Shown here piece by piece: positions 15,326 to 24,437 of a stretch of 64,000 bases of DNA. Where the stretch lies: NCBI GenBank assembly GCA_003576695.1, contig QOZQ01000011.1, forward strand, positions 1 through 64,000. The letters run 5' to 3'. This DNA is from Taklimakanibacter lacteus (lineage in GTDB: Bacteria > Pseudomonadota > Alphaproteobacteria > Rhizobiales > Aestuariivirgaceae). The translations under genes and the position numbers were made by a program. The notes beneath the pieces were generated by a model, which did no database searches, was not told the DNA's origin, and saw only the letters and a program-made list of their open reading frames with translations. How positions within the stretch are numbered: position 1 is the stretch's first letter; each line of letters opens with the position of its first letter.

Positions 15326-16627
15326 TTAGAGCAGGGTCTTCCAGACCGCGCCGATCACGGCGCAGATGAGGAGCGTGCGCAATATCCCCTGATGAAAGAC
15401 GAACAAGGCGGCGGCCGCGATGAGGGAGAGGATGAGCGCCGGCGCGTCGAGACTGCGAATGACCGGCACGAGGCCGAAGCTCGTGCGCTCGAGCAAGCCG
15501 AACAGCACATGCAGACCGAACCAGACGGTGAGGTTCAGGATGACGCCGACCACAGCAGCCGTCACCGCGGCCAGCGCACCTGACAGACGCGGCATGTTCT
15601 GCAGGCGCTCGATATAGGGGGCACCCACCATGATCCACAGGAAGCAGGGGACGAAAGTCATCCACAGCGTGATGGCGGCCGCGGCCACGCCGCCCCACAG
15701 CCCGCCGGCCAGGCGATAGCCCGCCATATAGCCCACGAATTCGGTGACGAGGATCAAAGGTCCGGGCGTCGTCTCGGCAAGTCCCAGCCCGTCGATCATC
15801 TCCTCCGGCTTGAGCCAGCCGAAAGTCTCGACCGCCTGCTGCGCCATGTAGCTCAGGACCGCATAGGCCCCGCCAAAGGTGACGACCGCGAGCTTGGAGA
15901 AGAACAGGCCGACCTGCGCGAAGACATGGTTCGGGCCGAAGCCGAGGATGATCAGCGCCAGGGGCACGAGCCAGAGCGCGAGCCACAAGGATAAAGTCGC
16001 AAGCGACCGGCGCCAGGGTATCGGCGTCGTTGCCGCCGCGACGGACCGGGGTGCCCTCGTCCGGAAGTAGCCGAAGAGGGCAGCGGCAAGGATGATGAGC
16101 GGGAAGGGCACGCTGAACACATAAAGGGCGAAAAAGGCCGCTGCGGCGATCCACCAGTCGCTCGCATGTTTGAGGGCGCGCCGCGCCACGCGCAGCAGCG
16201 CCTCGATGACGATGGCGAGCACCGCCGCCTTGACGCCGAAGAAGAGGGCCGCGACCAGCGGCACTTCGCCGAAAGTGGCATAGATCATCGACAGAGCGAG
16301 GACGACGAGCGCTCCCGGCAGGACGAAGAGCGTGCCGGCCGCGAGGCCGCCCCGCCAGCCATGCAGCGACCAGCCGGCATAGGTCGCGAGCTGCATCGCT
16401 TCCGGCCCCGGCAGCAGCATGCAGAAATTGAGCGCCGCCAGATAGCGCTTCTCGTCCAGCCACTTCTTCTCATCGACGAGGGCGCGATGCATCAGCGCGA
16501 TCTGGCCGGCCGGACCGCCGAAGGAGAGGACGCCGATCTTCGCCCAGGTGTTGAGTGCCTCGGCGAAGCTCGGCGCGTTTGCCGGTTGTGTCGGGAGCGT
16601 CAGGGCTTCGGCTTGTTGGTCGGCCAA
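15326..16627 (-). CDS. chrA: Chromate transporter ChrA
   Basis: A 433-residue long-chain CHR-family efflux pump with two homologous halves of about six TM segments each. Each half starts with the family motif: KIGVLSFGGPAGQIALMHR in the N half and KLAVVTFGGAYAVLSYMAQQAV in the C half, each followed by a P-G-P motif (LLPGPEAMQLATYAG and TTPGPLILVTEFVGY). It expels chromate using the membrane potential. The start is not certain: TTG at 16627 has GAGGAG upstream and overlaps the end of chrB; an ATG at 16657 is possible. Confidence 0.9.
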   Translation of the reverse strand: MADQQAEALTLPTQPANAPSFAEALNTWAKIGVLSFGGPAGQIALMHRALVDEKKWLDEKRYLAALNFCMLLPGPEAMQLATYAGWSLHGWRGGLAAGTLFVLPGALVVLALSMIYATFGEVPLVAALFFGVKAAVLAIVIEALLRVARRALKHASDWWIAAAAFFALYVFSVPFPLIILAAALFGYFRTRAPRSVAAATTPIPWRRSLATLSLWLALWLVPLALIILGFGPNHVFAQVGLFFSKLAVVTFGGAYAVLSYMAQQAVETFGWLKPEEMIDGLGLAETTPGPLILVTEFVGYMAGYRLAGGLWGGVAAAAITLWMTFVPCFLWIMVGAPYIERLQNMPRLSGALAAVTAAVVGVILNLTVWFGLHVLFGLLERTSFGLVPVIRSLDAPALILSLIAAAALFVFHQGILRTLLICAVIGAVWKTLL

Positions 16628-17418
16628 TTGTGGGTCTCCTCGGTCGCGTCGCGGCACCAGCGGTAGAAGGCGTCATAGAGCAGCATGCCGGCTTCGAGCT
16701 GCTGCAGGTCATCGGCATACATGCGCGACAGGCCAAGCGAGGCGGCGAGCAGGCCCGCCGATTCGGGCGCCAGATCGAGGCGGGCCGTATCGGCGCCCCT
16801 GACAATGGTGGCGAGGCGCTGCAGCGGCTCCGTCGTCAGGCCGAATTCCTCGATCATCGTGTCGAAGGTGCATTTCTCGCCGCGATGGCTCCAGAAGGTG
16901 TTCTCGATGTCGAAGGGCGTCGCGCTGAAGCGCTCGCCGACGGTCACGACCTCGCTCGGCGCCACGAACAGGAAGACGGCCTCGGGGTCGAGGAAGCGCC
17001 GGATCAGCCAGGGACAGGCAATGCGGTCGACCTTGGGTCTCGCCCGCGTCACCCAGACGGTGCGGCCCTTGCCGTCGCGGCGCGGCAGTTTGGCGTCGGG
17101 GATGAGCGGCAGGTCCGATTTCAACCAGGCCTCGAAGCCGTCTTCGAGGACACTGGCCTCCTTGCCGAGATGGCGCAGCCAGGCGGCGGTGCCGTGGCTG
17201 AGCTTGAGGCCCTTCTGGCAGATGACGACGGCGGAGGCGCCGCCGAGCTCGCTGCCCCAGCTTTCGGCGAGGGGGTGGGGCCGCCAGACCGAGCCCGGTA
17301 TCAGGCGCGGATCCAGGGCAAAATCCTCATCGGTGCGGACATCGATGAGGTGGGGGCATTTGGGCAGGCCGATGAGGCGAGCCAATTTGTCGACAGCTAT
17401 GGTGTTGGGTGATGGCAT
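16600..17418 (-). CDS. chrB: ChrB-type protein with N-terminal rhodanese domain
   Basis: A 272-residue fusion. Residues 1-110 form a rhodanese-like domain (LIDVRTDEDFALDPRLIPGS and VVICQKGLKLSHG with the loop Cys). Residues 125-270 form the ChrB C-terminal domain (VWVTRARPKVDRIACPWLIRRFLDPEA, the HRGEKCTFDTMIEEFGL block and the DDLQQLEAGMLLYDAFYRWCR end). ChrB proteins sense or aid resistance to chromate and precede chrA. The stop overlaps the chrA start region. GGAGG precedes the ATG at 17418. Replacement of the usual ChrB N terminus by a rhodanese domain is a known variant. Confidence 0.88.
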   Translation of the reverse strand: MPSPNTIAVDKLARLIGLPKCPHLIDVRTDEDFALDPRLIPGSVWRPHPLAESWGSELGGASAVVICQKGLKLSHGTAAWLRHLGKEASVLEDGFEAWLKSDLPLIPDAKLPRRDGKGRTVWVTRARPKVDRIACPWLIRRFLDPEAVFLFVAPSEVVTVGERFSATPFDIENTFWSHRGEKCTFDTMIEEFGLTTEPLQRLATIVRGADTARLDLAPESAGLLAASLGLSRMYADDLQQLEAGMLLYDAFYRWCRDATEETHNWPTNKPKP

Positions 17419-17672
17419 GGGCGTCCTCCGGACAAAAACCAGGACGCGATGCTTCGGCATGTAGCCTTGTGGGGTGATCGCTTCGCCCCATGGGTGCAAT
17501 TAGGCGCGTCTTGGGCACCGAGTCAAGCCATGCGCGCAAGTCCATTGCGCGGCAACCCGCCGGCGCGACAGCGCGTTGCCAATGCTGCGCTGCTTCCGCG
17601 GCGGTATTTCTTTTTTGGCCAGCAATACCTACCTTATTGTCGTTGGGCCCATGGATGGTAGAGTCTGAGGCC

Positions 17673-20600
17673 ATGACTCGGAAGTCGGCGTCCCTCGACG
17701 ACAAATATGATCTGACCAAGGACCGGATCTTCATTTCGGGGCCCCAGGTCATGGTGCGCGCCACCCTCGCCCAGAAGGCGCTCGACCGCGAGGCCGGCCT
17801 CAACACCGCAGGCTATATCACAGGCTATCGCGGCTCGCCGGTGGGTGGTGTCGACCAGGCCTTCCAGCGCGCCGAGGCAAAGCTCGCCCCGCAGGACATC
17901 AAGTTCCATCCCGGCCTCAATGAGGACCTTGCCGCCACCGCGGTGTGGGGCACCCAGCAGGCCGAGATGTGGGGCGAGGGCGCCTATGACGGCGTCTTCA
18001 GCATCTGGTACGGCAAGGGCCCCGGCGTCGACCGCTCGGGCGACGTGCTGCGCCACGCCAATGCGGCGGGCACCTCCAGGCATGGCGGCGTGCTGGTGAT
18101 GGCCGGTGACGACCATGGGGCGGAATCCTCCACCGTGCCGCATCAGAGCGAGATCGCACTTCTCGATGCCATGATCCCGATCCTCAACCCGGCCGGGCTG
18201 CAGGAGCTTTACGACTATTCGATCTATGGCTGGGCGCTGTCGCGCTTCGCCGGCACCTGGGTGGGCGTCAAATGCCTGCATGACACGGTCGAATCGACCG
18301 GCGTCATCGAGGGTGGCCTGCACCGCATCCGCCCGAAGGTGCCCAAGGATTTCAAGATGCCGCCCGGCGGCCTCAATATCAGGCCGAATGACGACCGCCA
18401 CGACCAGGAGAAGCGTCTCCACAATTTCAAGCGCCAGGCGGCGGTCGCGTTCGCGCGCGCCAACGGGCTCAACGAGATCGTCTTCCGCGGCGGCCCCAAG
18501 CCCAAGATCGGCATTGCCAGCGTCGGCAAGAGCTATCTCGACACGCGCCAGGCGCTGGAAGAGCTCGGCATCGATGAGGCGATGGCGGCGAAGATCGGCC
18601 TCAGGCTTCTCAAGATCGGGCTGATCTGGCCGCTCGATTCGGCGATCATGCATGAATTCGCCGACGGGCTCGAGCTCATCATCTGCGTGGAAGAAAAGCG
18701 CGACCTGCTCGAGACGCATGTGCGCGAATTGCTGTTCAACGACAGGAAGCATGCGATCATCGTCGGCAAGAAGGACGAGCAGGGCGACGATCTGTTCCCG
18801 GTCTATGGCACGCTGGAGCCCAACCAGATCGCCATCGCCATTGCCGAGCGCATCCTGGCGCGCAAGCACTGGGCGCCCGTCGCCGAAAATCTCGATGTGA
18901 TCAAAGGCGTGCAGAGCCGCCTCAGCAACGCGCCCGATCTCCTGTCGCGCACGCCCTATTTCTGCGCCGGCTGCCCGCATAATTCATCGACCGTCCTGCC
19001 CGAGGGTGCGCGCGGCTATGCCGGCATAGGCTGCCACTGGATGGTGCAGGCCATGCCTCAGCGCAACACCCATGGCTCGACGCAGATGGGCGGCGAGGGC
19101 GCCAACTGGGTCGGCGAAGCGCCGTTCTCGAAGCGCAACCACATTTTCCAGAATCTCGGCGACGGCACCTATAATCATTCGGGCCTCCTCGCCATCCGCG
19201 CGGCGCTCGCGTCGGATGCGAACATCACCTACAAGATCCTCTACAACGACGCGGTCGCCATGACCGGCGGCCAGGCGCATGACGGCAAGCTCAGCGTGCC
19301 CCTCATCGCCGCGCAGGTGCGCGCCGAAGGCGTCGAGCGCATCGCCGTCGTTTCCGACGAACCTGACAAGCATTCTGCAAGCGCCTTTCCCGCCCATGTC
19401 AGCTTCCACCATCGCGACGATCTCAATGCGGTGCAGAAGGAGTTCATGGGCGTCAAGGGAACCTCGGTCATCATCTATGACCAGACCTGCGCTGCCGAGA
19501 AGCGCCGCCGGCGCAAGCGCGGCGAGTTCCCCGACCCCAACAAGCGCGTCTTCATCAACGAGCTCGTCTGCGAAGGCTGCGGCGATTGCGGGGTGCAGTC
19601 GAACTGCGTCGCCATCGCGCCGGTCGAGACGGTGTTCGGGCGCAAGCGCCAGATCGACCAGTCGGCCTGCAACAAGGACTATTCCTGCGTCAAAGGCTTC
19701 TGCCCGAGCTTCGTCACCGTCGAGGGCGGCGAACTCATCCGCGGCCTCGATGCGAAAAGCCTGCCGGGCGGGGGCGCCGTCTTCCCGGTGCTGCCGGAAC
19801 CGAGCCTGCCCAGGCTCGCCCGGCCCTGGGCGATCATGGTCACCGGCATCGGCGGCACCGGCGTCATCACCATCGGCCATATTCTCGGCATGGCGGCGCA
19901 TCTCGAGGGCAAGGGCAGCGGCATCATCGACATGGTGGGCCTGTCGCAGAAGAACGGCGCGGTGGTGAGCCATCTCAAGATCGCGGCGAAGCCTGAGGAT
20001 ATTTCCGCGGTGCGCATCGCAGCCGGTGGCGCCGATCTCATTCTGGGCTGCGACCTCGTCACCTCTGCGGCTGAAAAGGTGCTGGCCGGCGCCTCGCCCG
20101 AGCGCACCCATGCCGTGCTGAATATCGCCGAGATCATGCCGGCATCCTTCACCCAGAAGGCCGATCTCAGGATTCCGGCGGAAGAGATGCGGCTCAAGAT
20201 CGAGACCAGGGTGTTGCGCGATGCGGCGCATACGATCGATGCCACCCATATCGCGACGGCGCTGCTCGGCGATTCGATCGCCAGCAACCTCTTCACTTTG
20301 GGTTTCGCCTATCAGAAGGGCCTGATCCCGCTTAGCGCCCAGTCGATCGAGGAGGCGATCCGCCTCAATGGCCAGGCGGTGAAGATGAATCTCGACGCCT
20401 TCCTGTGGGGCCGGCGCGCCGCCCATAATCCTGCCGCGGTGGAGAAGATCATCGCGCCGCGCCAGGCGAAGGCGACGGAAGAAACACTGGATGAGATGGT
20501 GGCCCGGCGCGAAGCCTTCCTCACCGGCTATCAGGATGCGGCCTATGCCTCGCAATATGCCGAGTTCGTGGCCAAGGTGCGCCAGCGCGAGATGGAGGTT

Positions 20601-21149
20601 TCACCCAAATCGACCGTGCTCAGCCGCGCCGTGGCGCGCTATCTCTTCAAGCTCATGGCCTATAAGGACGAGTATGAGGTGGCGCGGCTTTATACCGACG
20701 GGACATTCGACGCTGAGTTGCGCAAGCGCTTCAAGGGCGGCCGGCTTACCTTCCATCTGGCGCCGCCACTGCTCGCCAAGGCCGATCCGGTGACGGGCGT
20801 GCCGCGCAAGATGACCTTCGGCCCGTGGATGAAGCGCGCCTTCGGCGTGCTGGCTTATTTCAAATTCCTGCGCGGCACGGCCTTCGATCCCTTCGGGCGC
20901 AGCCATGAGCGCCGGCAGGAGCGCGCGCTGATCGGCGAATACAAGGCGGTGATCGACGAGCTCCTGGCCGCGCTGACGCCGAAGAACCTGGCGCTGGCCG
21001 CCGAGATCGCCGCCATTCCGGAACAGATCCGCGGCTATGGCCATGTCAAGGAGCGCCATCTCAGGCAGGCCAAGGCGCGGGAAGGCGAGTTGCTCGGCGC
21101 CTTCAGAAGCGGCAAGGCGAAGCTGCCGGCGGCGATCGCGGCGGAGTGA
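17673..21149 (+). CDS. Single-chain indolepyruvate/2-oxoacid:ferredoxin oxidoreductase
   Basis: A 1158-residue fusion of the IorA and IorB types that oxidatively decarboxylates aryl- or branched-chain 2-oxoacids to acyl-CoA with ferredoxin. In order: a PP-like domain (GYITGYRGSPVGGVDQ), a TPP/Fe-S region (PYFCAGCPHNSSTVLPEG and GIGCHWMVQ), a ferredoxin-like segment (VCEGCGDCGVQSNC and CNKDYSCVKGFCPSF), then the gamma domain with GIGGTGVITIGHILGMAAH. The length is usual for the proteobacterial fused form. The start at 17673 has GAGG upstream; ATG 17655 is an alternative. It is divergent from chrB. Confidence 0.9.
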   Translation: MTRKSASLDDKYDLTKDRIFISGPQVMVRATLAQKALDREAGLNTAGYITGYRGSPVGGVDQAFQRAEAKLAPQDIKFHPGLNEDLAATAVWGTQQAEMWGEGAYDGVFSIWYGKGPGVDRSGDVLRHANAAGTSRHGGVLVMAGDDHGAESSTVPHQSEIALLDAMIPILNPAGLQELYDYSIYGWALSRFAGTWVGVKCLHDTVESTGVIEGGLHRIRPKVPKDFKMPPGGLNIRPNDDRHDQEKRLHNFKRQAAVAFARANGLNEIVFRGGPKPKIGIASVGKSYLDTRQALEELGIDEAMAAKIGLRLLKIGLIWPLDSAIMHEFADGLELIICVEEKRDLLETHVRELLFNDRKHAIIVGKKDEQGDDLFPVYGTLEPNQIAIAIAERILARKHWAPVAENLDVIKGVQSRLSNAPDLLSRTPYFCAGCPHNSSTVLPEGARGYAGIGCHWMVQAMPQRNTHGSTQMGGEGANWVGEAPFSKRNHIFQNLGDGTYNHSGLLAIRAALASDANITYKILYNDAVAMTGGQAHDGKLSVPLIAAQVRAEGVERIAVVSDEPDKHSASAFPAHVSFHHRDDLNAVQKEFMGVKGTSVIIYDQTCAAEKRRRRKRGEFPDPNKRVFINELVCEGCGDCGVQSNCVAIAPVETVFGRKRQIDQSACNKDYSCVKGFCPSFVTVEGGELIRGLDAKSLPGGGAVFPVLPEPSLPRLARPWAIMVTGIGGTGVITIGHILGMAAHLEGKGSGIIDMVGLSQKNGAVVSHLKIAAKPEDISAVRIAAGGADLILGCDLVTSAAEKVLAGASPERTHAVLNIAEIMPASFTQKADLRIPAEEMRLKIETRVLRDAAHTIDATHIATALLGDSIASNLFTLGFAYQKGLIPLSAQSIEEAIRLNGQAVKMNLDAFLWGRRAAHNPAAVEKIIAPRQAKATEETLDEMVARREAFLTGYQDAAYASQYAEFVAKVRQREMEVSPKSTVLSRAVARYLFKLMAYKDEYEVARLYTDGTFDAELRKRFKGGRLTFHLAPPLLAKADPVTGVPRKMTFGPWMKRAFGVLAYFKFLRGTAFDPFGRSHERRQERALIGEYKAVIDELLAALTPKNLALAAEIAAIPEQIRGYGHVKERHLRQAKAREGELLGAFRSGKAKLPAAIAAE

Positions 21150-21214
21150 TGAATTACACTCGCCCTTGCGGGGAGGGCAATCGCATTTGAAATTTCCGAA
21201 GCAGGCGAGTCACC

Positions 21215-21385
21215 TCCAATTTCCCCCTCGCCCGTTGCGAAGCAATGGGAGAGGGTGCCCGAAGGGCGGGTGAGGGCTCTTAGTCCCGATACTCAATTCT
21301 TTCAGAATCTCGCATACTTCGAGGAAGAGCCCTCATCCGCCCTTCGGGCACCTTCTCCCATCCTCCGGACGGGAGAAGGGGAAAT
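21215..21385. repeat. Palindromic repeat, family C copy 1
   Basis: Two opposed arms, GAGGGTGCCCGAAGGGCGGG TGAGGGCTC and GAGCCCTCATCCGCCCTTCG GGCACCTTCTCCC, with smaller hairpins at both ends (CCCGTTGCGAAGCAATGGG and TCCTCCGGACGGGAGAAGG). Very similar elements occur at 29624-29796 and 31854-32029. It lies between convergent genes. Confidence 0.75.
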
Positions 21386-21427
21386 GAAGAAGTGTAAAGC
21401 TGCGCTTCAACAGCCCTTTCAAATTCC

Positions 21428-22378
21428 TCATGCGATCGCGCTGCCTGCAGGGGGGAGGGGAATGGTTTTCGCCAGGCTGCCGATCACGTTGCAGATGATG
21501 CGCGCGGCGGTGAAGGCGCCGATGCCGCCCTGGTCGCGTCTGGCTACGAACTCGATCAGGTCGAAGCCGACAAGCCGGGCCTTGGCGATGGCCGCCTGGA
21601 TGAGGCGCGTGACTTGCGTATAGGTGAGACCGCCGGTGGTGGGATAGGTCACCGCCGGCATGATCGACCAGTCGATAGCATCGCAATCGAGCGTGATGAG
21701 GAGCGGCGCATCCTTGTCGATATGATCGAGCGCCAGCCCGAGCCCGCGCAGATGAATATCGGCCGCGGTGATGAGCCGCGCGCCCCAGGCTTCAGCGTCA
21801 CGAACCTCCTGCTCCCGCGCGGATCCCATGCCGCGCAGGCCGACCTGCACGATCTTGCCGACATGGCCCATTTCGGAAGCGCGGCGCATCGTCGATGAAA
21901 AGCCCAAGGGCTCGCCATAGCGCTCGCGGCGCCAGTCGATATGCGCATCGATCTGCAGGATGGTGATCGGCGGAGATCCGGAAAAGGCCTTGATGAAGGG
22001 AATGGGCGTCGAGTCATCGCCGCCGATCATCAGCGGGATGGCGCCGTGGTGCAGTATGTCGCGCGTGCAGTCCTCGATGAGCTTGCGGTTCTTCGCCGCC
22101 TGCTTCGCCCGGGTGGGAAGATCGCCCAGATCGGCGAAGCGATACTGCCCGCTCCTGCCGAGCAAGGGGCCGCCGAAGTCGAAATCCCAGGAGTCGAGGA
22201 AGCCCTTGTCGGGCGCCAGCGCCCTGCGCAGGGCATCGGGTGCCGTCTCACAGGGGCGGTTGTCGATGCCGCGGTAAGGTGTGCCATGCGGGGCGCCGAA
22301 CAAGGCGGCATCCGAGCCTCTGGGCGATGCGGCAAATGAGCTGCCGAGAAACGGCGTGCGGGGCTTCTTCAGTTTCAT
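21428..22378 (-). CDS. Agmatinase/arginase-fold protein with altered metal site
   Basis: A 316-residue ureohydrolase-family protein. Most Mn ligands are present: DAHID (Asp144, His146, Asp148) and LDCDAID (Asp231, Asp233). The first motif is GGDDS (119-123) rather than GGDHS, so the His ligand of the first metal is replaced by Asp122. The usual E-x-N-P after the last motif reads FDLIEFVARRD. The N-terminal GAPHGTPYRGIDNRP matches agmatinases. Substrate and even activity are therefore uncertain; it may be a guanidinium hydrolase with another metal, or a non-enzymatic homologue. Confidence 0.8.
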   Translation of the reverse strand: MKLKKPRTPFLGSSFAASPRGSDAALFGAPHGTPYRGIDNRPCETAPDALRRALAPDKGFLDSWDFDFGGPLLGRSGQYRFADLGDLPTRAKQAAKNRKLIEDCTRDILHHGAIPLMIGGDDSTPIPFIKAFSGSPPITILQIDAHIDWRRERYGEPLGFSSTMRRASEMGHVGKIVQVGLRGMGSAREQEVRDAEAWGARLITAADIHLRGLGLALDHIDKDAPLLITLDCDAIDWSIMPAVTYPTTGGLTYTQVTRLIQAAIAKARLVGFDLIEFVARRDQGGIGAFTAARIICNVIGSLAKTIPLPPAGSAIA

Positions 22379-22398
22379 GGAACTCCGATGGGTAGAAG

Positions 22399-22443
22399 GC
22401 TAAAGCGTGATGGCTTCAAGTCGAGTCGCCATCACGCTTTAGC
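22399..22443. repeat. 16-bp-stem palindrome
   Basis: GCTAAAGCGTGATGGC (22399-22414) pairs perfectly with 22428-22443 across a 13-nt loop and is followed by TTTTTGTTT. It could end plus-strand transcripts, but as a common rhizobial intergenic palindrome it is more likely a repeat. It lies between the agmatinase-fold gene start and the histidine kinase stop. Confidence 0.6.
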
Positions 22444-22454
22444 TTTTTGTTTGC

Positions 22455-22500
22455 GCATGATTTTTCCGGAAAACCGGCATCCACTTTTCCGGATCATGCT
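22455..22500. repeat. Rhizobial palindromic element
   Basis: GCATGATTTTTCCGGAAAAC is answered by CACTTTTCCGGATCATGC in opposite orientation. This matches the widespread Rhizobiales intergenic palindrome built on GCATGATC...TTCCG. It touches the stop codon of the sensor kinase gene. Confidence 0.7.
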
Positions 22501-24318
22501 TTAGAAAGCTGCCGCGCGCCGGGGCTGCACGGGCTCGGGCCATCTTACACGTTGGGCGGGGAGGATGAAGAAGGCGGTCGTGCCTTCTCCCGCGACGCTT
22601 TCCAGGACGACATCGCCGTCATGGAGTCGCGCGATCTTGCGGGCGATGGCCAACCCCAGGCCGATGCCGCCATGGCGGCGCGATGCGCTGGCGTCGGCCT
22701 GCACGAAAGGCTCGAAGACGCGCTCGATATCGTCTGCCGCTATGCCGATGCCGCGATCGGCGATGACGAAGACGAGCTCGTTCTCGGGGCTGCGCTCGAT
22801 GGCGAGCGACACCTCGCTTTCGGGCCTGGAGAACTTGATGGCATTGGTGATGAGGTTGATCAGCACCTGGCGGACGCGCGTGATGTCGCCCCGGATCTCG
22901 GCGGTGGCATCGAGATTGATGGTGAGCGTGATGTTCGCAGCCTTCGCCTGCTCGCGGCACATCTTGTAGGATATTTCGAGGATTTCGGCGGCGTCCATCT
23001 CCTGCTCGACCAGATTGAGAGCGCCGCGCTCGATGCGGGTGACATCGAGTATGTCGCCGATGATGTTGCGCAGATGCGTGCTGCTCTGCAGGATCGTCGA
23101 GGCATATTCGGCATAGGCCGGGCTGCCGAGCGGCCCGTCGCGCTGAGCAAGCAGCATTTCCGAGAAGCCGACAATGGCGTTGAGCGGCGTCTTCAGCTCA
23201 TGGCTGGTGATGGCGAGGAACTGGGATTTGGCCTGCGAGGCGCGCTCGGCGTCTTCCTTCGCCTTGATCAGGTCGACCTGGGCGCGCCGTTCGAGCGAGA
23301 TGTCGCGGATCACGCCGCGATAGCCGAGAAATTCCTGCAAGTGTCCCCACAAGGGATGCGCGGTGATCATCCACCAGTCGGTCGCCTCGGGACGGCGAAC
23401 TTCCAGACAGAGAGCGTCGATGGTCTGGCGGTTGGCGGACAGTCCGGCGAAATCACTCCAGCCCTGATCGGCCGGAGAAGCGCCGGCTGCTTCCTGCAGC
23501 GTCCGGCCAAGAAGCAGCGAGGAGGTTCTGACGAGGGTCGGCAGGCGGTCGGAAAAATAGATGAGCTTACCCTGTGCGTCGGTTTCCCACAGGAGATCGC
23601 TCGAGCAGATCTCGAAGTCTTTCAAGAGAAGGGCGAGGAACTCGGCCTGCCGGTTCATCTGGTAGCTGACGGCGGCGCGACGCGTCAGCGTGCGATGCAG
23701 CGTCAGGCTCATCAGCGACATCAGCAGGGGGATGATCACGGCGATCGAGCAGAGGACGAGATCGATCTCGTCGCCGCGGATCTGGCTGACGAAAATGGCG
23801 CCGCTCACGATCGTGGCGAAGGCGATCGAGGCGAAGGGCAGCCGGGTGATGGCGAAGGCGCCGGTGACCGACGCGATGAAGGAGATCGCGATGACGATGC
23901 GGCGGGCTTCCTCCGGCAATTCGGGAAGGAGCTGTAAGGATGGAAATGCCCACATGACGGCGAAAGCGAGCGTCGTCGCCTCGATGAAGCCGATCACATA
24001 GCGGTTGATGCTGGTGAAGTTCCGATTCTGGAGCCAGTAGGAGAATACGGTTCCGGTCAGCGCGAATTGCGCCGCGCCCCATAGATAGAGCCAGGGGCCC
24101 GAGACGTGCTCCACGCTGACCCAGGCGACCACCAGCACGGCCAGCATGTTGGCGACCATGATATAGGGCCGGAACTGGGCCAGCGGCGCCAGCTGCTCGG
24201 CGCGAAACCGGCTGAGATCGAATCTCGATCTGGAATCGACGCCGATCGACGCCGAAACCGCATCGGCGGATGCGCGGCGCTCCAACTGCCCGAGAGGGCC
24301 ATCGCTTGGCGTCAGCAT
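22501..24318 (-). CDS. Membrane sensor histidine kinase with PAS domain
   Basis: A protein of about 605 residues. After a soluble leader it has six or so TM helices in two groups (about 55-210), then a PAS-like domain (LLWETDAQGKLIYFSDRL, about 245-360) and a coiled linker. The HisKA domain follows with the phosphoacceptor His in ITSHELKTPLN, then the HATPase domain with N box VLINLITNAIKFS, G1 ADRGIGI, F box EPFVQ and G2 GGIGLGLAI. The lack of a receiver domain or adjacent response regulator makes it an orphan. The ATG at 24354 would add 12 residues; neither start has a strong ribosome-binding site. Confidence 0.9.
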   Translation of the reverse strand: MLTPSDGPLGQLERRASADAVSASIGVDSRSRFDLSRFRAEQLAPLAQFRPYIMVANMLAVLVVAWVSVEHVSGPWLYLWGAAQFALTGTVFSYWLQNRNFTSINRYVIGFIEATTLAFAVMWAFPSLQLLPELPEEARRIVIAISFIASVTGAFAITRLPFASIAFATIVSGAIFVSQIRGDEIDLVLCSIAVIIPLLMSLMSLTLHRTLTRRAAVSYQMNRQAEFLALLLKDFEICSSDLLWETDAQGKLIYFSDRLPTLVRTSSLLLGRTLQEAAGASPADQGWSDFAGLSANRQTIDALCLEVRRPEATDWWMITAHPLWGHLQEFLGYRGVIRDISLERRAQVDLIKAKEDAERASQAKSQFLAITSHELKTPLNAIVGFSEMLLAQRDGPLGSPAYAEYASTILQSSTHLRNIIGDILDVTRIERGALNLVEQEMDAAEILEISYKMCREQAKAANITLTINLDATAEIRGDITRVRQVLINLITNAIKFSRPESEVSLAIERSPENELVFVIADRGIGIAADDIERVFEPFVQADASASRRHGGIGLGLAIARKIARLHDGDVVLESVAGEGTTAFFILPAQRVRWPEPVQPRRAAAF

Positions 24319-24437
24319 AGGCTTGCCGCCTGTCTCCCCGTTTCCCACGATCACATTATTGTAAGGCGCAATTGGGGTTGCGTTAAGGTGCCGGCGGTTC
24401 TTCCGCTTTGGTTAACAATCCGCTAGTTCAGGGCATC

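Noticed and set aside
14967..16463. A 498-residue frame joining chrA sequence to the Dabb protein
   Set aside because: It is an out-of-frame read of chrA running into the Dabb gene. The real Dabb protein starts at 15260.
18984..20555. A 523-codon open frame on the minus strand
   Set aside because: It is the shadow of the 2-oxoacid:ferredoxin oxidoreductase gene; no domain and no ribosome-binding site.
22399..22452. Rho-independent terminator of a plus-strand gene
   Set aside because: No plus-strand gene ends here, and similar palindromes are scattered intergenically, so I list it as a repeat.
22447..23937. A 496-codon plus-strand frame
   Set aside because: It is antisense to the sensor kinase, which has all expected motifs on the other strand.
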